Both the position numbers and the translations under genes were made by a program. This document shows, in pieces, positions 60,307 through 64,000 of a DNA stretch of 64,000 nt (positions within the stretch are counted from its first letter, which is position 1; each line of letters starts with the position of its first letter). The DNA is from Sipunculus nudus (lineage: Eukaryota; Annelida; Sipuncula; Golfingiida; Sipunculidae). Under the pieces are notes generated by a model. The model was not told the origin of the DNA. It was given only the letters and a program-made list of their open reading frames with translations, and did no database searches. The stretch lies in NCBI GenBank assembly GCA_026874595.1, contig CM049313.1, forward strand, positions 56,875,159-56,939,158, in the 5' to 3' direction.

Positions 60307-61370
60307 TAATCAAATATGAGGCTTCAATTTGGAACCATTGGTCTTATTCTGCAAAAGAAAACACAAATCAGGCCTAGAACAGTTTCAAGCAATATATCTT
60401 AAATTTTCCATCAGTGTGCACACTGGTCTAGATGGTCATACAACATAATGTATCCTAAACCTCACCTTTTAAGAAAAAATATAGGGATTATTTCACCCAA
60501 GCAGCCTTGTTATGATAAATGGGCACACATGGACTTGGTGACTTACAGTACCATGATAAAGTATAAAACAGCCATACTGGATATAGTTATAGTCCGTCCC
60601 AAAACCTTTGTCAGCATGTTTTTTTGCGCTAATTATATTAAGAATATTCTTTTAAAAATGCCCTTTGGCCTAAAGTAGATATACATATATTCCACCAATA
60701 AAGTATTAATATATCATGTAAAAAGTATTTACTTTTCGACTCGTTAGTGTAATTTATGCTGATGGGCCATGGATGGCATCTTCACTGAACCGCTGAACAG
60801 TATATTCCTCCATGGTACACCACCTATGTCTATGGCTGCGTTTGGTGTTTGTTAGACAACAGTGATGTCACAAAGACGTTACAATAAACAGTCACACATC
60901 ACTTTCAATTGACTGACGTCATCAGTTTGCCCAGCTTGTTTATTATCAAATCTCTGGCAATGAAAAAGTTGTAAAGGCTGTAACCTATTTTGTCATATTT
61001 TGGATAATTTGTCCCATACAAAATCAAAGCAAGGTAAGGCATTATTTTTTACACAGTCAGTCGGCAGAATAGCTCCTGCAACCATGATTTATTTTGTAGT
61101 GTCTTACCTGTATGAAATATTATCATGGAAAAACATGTGGACATGGGAACTTAATTGGATGGACTATAGTCTGAGTCAAGGGATTGTCTTGCTTCGAAAC
61201 TTTTCTGTTCAGTCAAAATGAACAAATAACTAGAATACGGGTAGTCGACAAGCGACTATGTGAATCCACCAAAATCAGAGAAGGACGGGTGAAGTGAGGC
61301 ATGGATTGAGTGGCAAATAGAGTTACATGTGTTACATATTAGAATGGATCTCTGCCACATAAACATGATT
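60307..61370. other. gene-free stretch
   Basis: Small frames at 60448-60678 and 61000-61221 match nothing I know. TAGTCGACAAGCGACTA near 61239 is a perfect-arm hairpin that recurs inverted near 17907. Confidence 0.45.
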
Positions 61371-62180
61371 GTAGGTGGCGCCACCTGTTATTTGAACGAG
61401 AAACTATCCAAGATGTATACACATGCAAAATTTCATGTGGAAAAGTCAAACCACTGCAGAGATATGAGTGATTTTAACCTAAGGCAGACAAACAGATGGA
61501 CGCTGTGCAAATACGGCTGCAGGCGGCGCCACCATTTTTGTGTATGTTATAAAGCTATCCAAGGGCTACATTAGTGTAAATTTTTATCCTGATTGGTTGA
61601 CCGAGTCCGGAGATATAAGCATGGAATGTGAATGTGAATGTAGGTGGCGCCTCCTGTCATAAAATCAAGAAAGCTATCCAAGATGTATACGCATGCCAAA
61701 TTACAGGTAATTTGGTCAAACCGCTGCAGAGATATGCGTGATTTTAACCCAAGGCAGACAAACAGATGGACGCTGTTCAAAAATGGCTGCAGATGGCACC
61801 ACCATTTTTGTGTATGTTATAAAGCTATCCAAGGGCTACATTTGTGTAAAAATTTTTTCCTGATTGGTCAAATGGTTCCCGAGATATGAGCTTGGATGTC
61901 TGTAGCGTTAATGTGAATGTAGCTGGCGCCACCTGTCATAAAATCAAGAAAGCTATCTCGGATGTATACGCATGCCGAATTTTAGGTGAATTAGTCAAAC
62001 CACTGCAGAGATATGAGTGATTTTAACCCAAGGCAGATGAACAGATGGACACTGTGCAAACATGGTTGCAGGTGGCACCACCTTTTTTTGTGTATGTTAT
62101 AAAGCTATCCCAGGGCTACATTTGTGTAAAAAATTTTTCCTGATTGGTCAAACGGTTCCCAAGTAATGTGGGTTTATGTG
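61371..62180 (+). repeat. roughly 270-280-bp tandem repeat, three units
   Basis: Units start GTAGGTGGCGCCACCTG at 61371, 61640 and 61919. Each contains CTATCCAAGATGTATAC, CACTGCAGAGATATGAGTGA, AGGCAGACAAACAGATGGAC and a second GGCGCCACC-like site. It reads like the internal repeat of a rolling-circle-like element; no termini are visible. Confidence 0.85.
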
Positions 62181-62652
62181 TGGAAACAGACGCACAAACG
62201 GACGCTGGGCAGAGAGTAAAGGTCAGAGGTCAAGGTCACTTGGTTAGGCACCAGTTCACATGTGACCCGATAATTTGTGTAAGTTTCAGAAAAATCCGTC
62301 CAGTAGTCTCAGAGGAGTTCTCCGGAAACAAGAGACATGCACCAGATGATGAACACCATTATAAACATACCATTATGGATCGCTGCCACATCAGTAGTGA
62401 CAGCCTGGTGTGAGTTGAGGATGGCAGGTCACGAAAACATTCAACAGAATTTGCAGCAGTTAATTTCACTTTCACTTGACATCATGACTTTCACTTTAAC
62501 TATATTCCCATTGTCTAATGTCCCAGCTTTATATTCTCCCAATAGACACCCATGTAGGTTAAGCCTGAAAATCAGCAGGGTTTGACATTAACACTGGCCT
62601 CATTGTCATTGACCACTGATGGTCACATGGCTGGCTGATGATGATAATGGCA
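62181..62652. other. gene-free stretch with repeat-like start
   Basis: Starts with AAAGGTCAGAGGTCAAGGTC (62218) and AGTAGTCTCAGAGGAGTTCT phrases typical of the same repeat class; nothing coding recognised. Confidence 0.45.
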
Positions 62653-62806
62653 TTATGTATCTGGAGGTTCGTAGCAGCAGGTTCTTGGTGGGAATAGTCT
62701 GAGCTGTCGCGCCTGCTCACGGATAAACGGGTTTCTGCATTGTACCTGTGGATGCTGTTGCTGAATGGTCTCCTCATATTCTTCTCTTTTTGACCCCCTT
62801 GGTACG
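62653..62806 (-). CDS. candidate terminal coding exon, unknown protein
   Basis: I do not recognise the product. On the minus strand an acceptor (CCATTTCCACCACCAG) ends at 62807. The frame then reads VPRGSKREEYEETIQQQHPQ and VQCRNPFIREQARQLRLF, and ends PPRTCCYEPPDT at TAA 62653-62655 (50 codons). A donor-like CAG|GTACAA splits it after the first 20 codons, so it could also be internal. A different phase on the same strand is open for 116 codons (EPRREPFPPPAYQGGQ...), so the frame is not settled. The block is GC-richer and more protein-like than its surroundings. The rest of the gene would lie at higher coordinates. Confidence 0.33.
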
Positions 62807-62809
62807 CTG

Positions 62810-64000
62810 GTGGTGGAAATGGCTCTCTCCTTGGCTCAGTGGCATCTTTTACAGTGAAAATTTTGCTCATAGGGAGCGCCCAGGGAACAGGTCTAACTTC
62901 TAAGACCATTCCTACTGGAGTGCTTGGAGTGCTTAATACATCTGAGTCAGTTAGATTACATGCCTGTGTTAAATTTCCTGTTCATTCATCATACCAGAGC
63001 TGTATCTGTCAGAGCAGTAGTGATACATTATCTCACAATACAAAATGTTACAATAAATTTAAGTATCATTCAGGTTCATATTGCTCTTAACTGTTTGCAG
63101 TTAAAATACATTCCACATTTTTTTCAACTTGGAGAAATGAAAATAAAATTTCTCCACTGCTATCTTATTGTTTGACTGAATAAGTATATTGGTACAACTG
63201 CTTGATGACGTTCAGCCGAAAACTGGGTGAGTGACAGGGTAAATGTAAAAGACTACTTTTTTCTGTGTAGGCTATTGTTTAGTGTGTCTCAAGTAGCCCC
63301 TTGGGCCAGTGTTAATTTTCAAACCTCGGTTAGTATCATGTATTTAAATACTAAACTTAAGTATTAAACCAATATTATAGAAGAACATATTCTTTTAATA
63401 TGCTTAAATATGTAGCCCTTAACTTATTTGACACATATAACATGATCATAACAACATCTTCAGGCCATCCATGCTTCTAGCTGTCAAACTTGTTATGTCC
63501 AGGCTTGTGGGCACCTGGAAATTTCAGTCCCTGCTCTGTACTGGTAGGAAGGTGTTGCTCCTTTATCCCTACCTGTATGTAATTGCTAGATGCTGAGACA
63601 GATAATAGTATGTAATTAGGACAGTAAAACTATGTATGTTGACTTGTTGCCTGTGTTCACAAATGCACTTGTTGGCCCACATAAATATGATTCAATTAAA
63701 AAAAACACTCATGGCAGACTGGATATATGCTTCCCTACAGAGTAGGTGTTTATCCTATGTATCCCGGCATATTTAAAGGTATATCTATGCAGAATTATAC
63801 ACATTTTCAGACATTTAATGTTTACACAATTTAAAATAGTGAGAATATTAAGAGAGATGCATGTTCAGTGTTTTTATACCTTGTTGTTATTGTGCAGTGA
63901 GTATGAGATTTTACATCTGTCTGTCCAGGACAAAAGTGTGGTTGTAAGCAAGATCCAGTCAGTGATGGTGTTTATCATATATATCTGTTTATAAAAGCAT
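62810..64000. other. gene-free stretch
   Basis: AT-rich, with no recognised repeats or exons. A donor-like CTGG|GTGAGT near 63226 has no acceptor-bounded open exon in front of it. Confidence 0.45.

Overview
The window is AT-rich animal genomic DNA that is dense in repeats. There are no operons, ribosome binding sites or long intact open frames. The repeat vocabulary suggests a marine invertebrate: subterminal GTCC(G) arrays, a recurring GGTGGCGCCACC motif, AGGTCA-rich tandem repeats, (TA)n tracts and pure G/C runs. A mollusc, probably a bivalve, is my best guess. That is inference from general familiarity with such repeats; no host gene here settles it.

Most of what can be supported is mobile-element sequence. 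Three families (called A, B and C here) share one architecture: a short 5' terminal motif, its inverted partner set slightly inside the 3' end, a palindrome just after that, and a final CTTG or CTAG followed by T. This resembles Helitron2/Helentron-type rolling-circle elements. Two A copies keep the C-terminal half of an AP-endonuclease-like (EEP) domain near their 3' end, as Helentrons are known to do. A copies lie at 4289-6076 (minus), 33199-35332, 35393-38829, 45057-47990, 54622-57117 and 57803-59767. B copies lie at 24385-26787 and, interrupted, at 50949-60306; broken B pieces lie at 2083-2303, 9715-10158 and 16765-17231. C lies at 51110-52850, inside B.

A second group begins TGTCA and ends TGACA, sits in TA/(TA)n sequence and has arms built of degenerate short repeats. 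It comprises 40291-42295 (about 265-bp inverted arms), 48393-49844, and single arms at 59834-60094 and 3068-3260. Cut-and-paste elements with recognisable ends include two PIF/Harbinger-like MITEs (242-421, 49247-49523), a hAT-like MITE with an 8-bp duplication (17240-17733), a TIR element with an 8-bp duplication (29898-30772) and a 709-bp insert with a 7-bp duplication (34098-34806). Non-LTR retrotransposon remnants lie at 20240-20505 and 27790-28590, and a tRNA-derived SINE head at 19288-19369. A 2.1-kb minisatellite of 36-bp units fills 12005-14112.

Host genes are barely visible. The best candidate is a minus-strand first coding exon at 15602-15681 within a CpG-rich block. Other candidate exons (1002-1172, 8447-8700, 11582-11716, 31343-31491, 44255-44627, 50690-50789, 62653-62806) rest on splice-like signals plus an open frame. 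All are low confidence, because open frames of this length are expected by chance in 64 kb of six-frame AT-rich sequence. The rest reads as intron or intergenic DNA.
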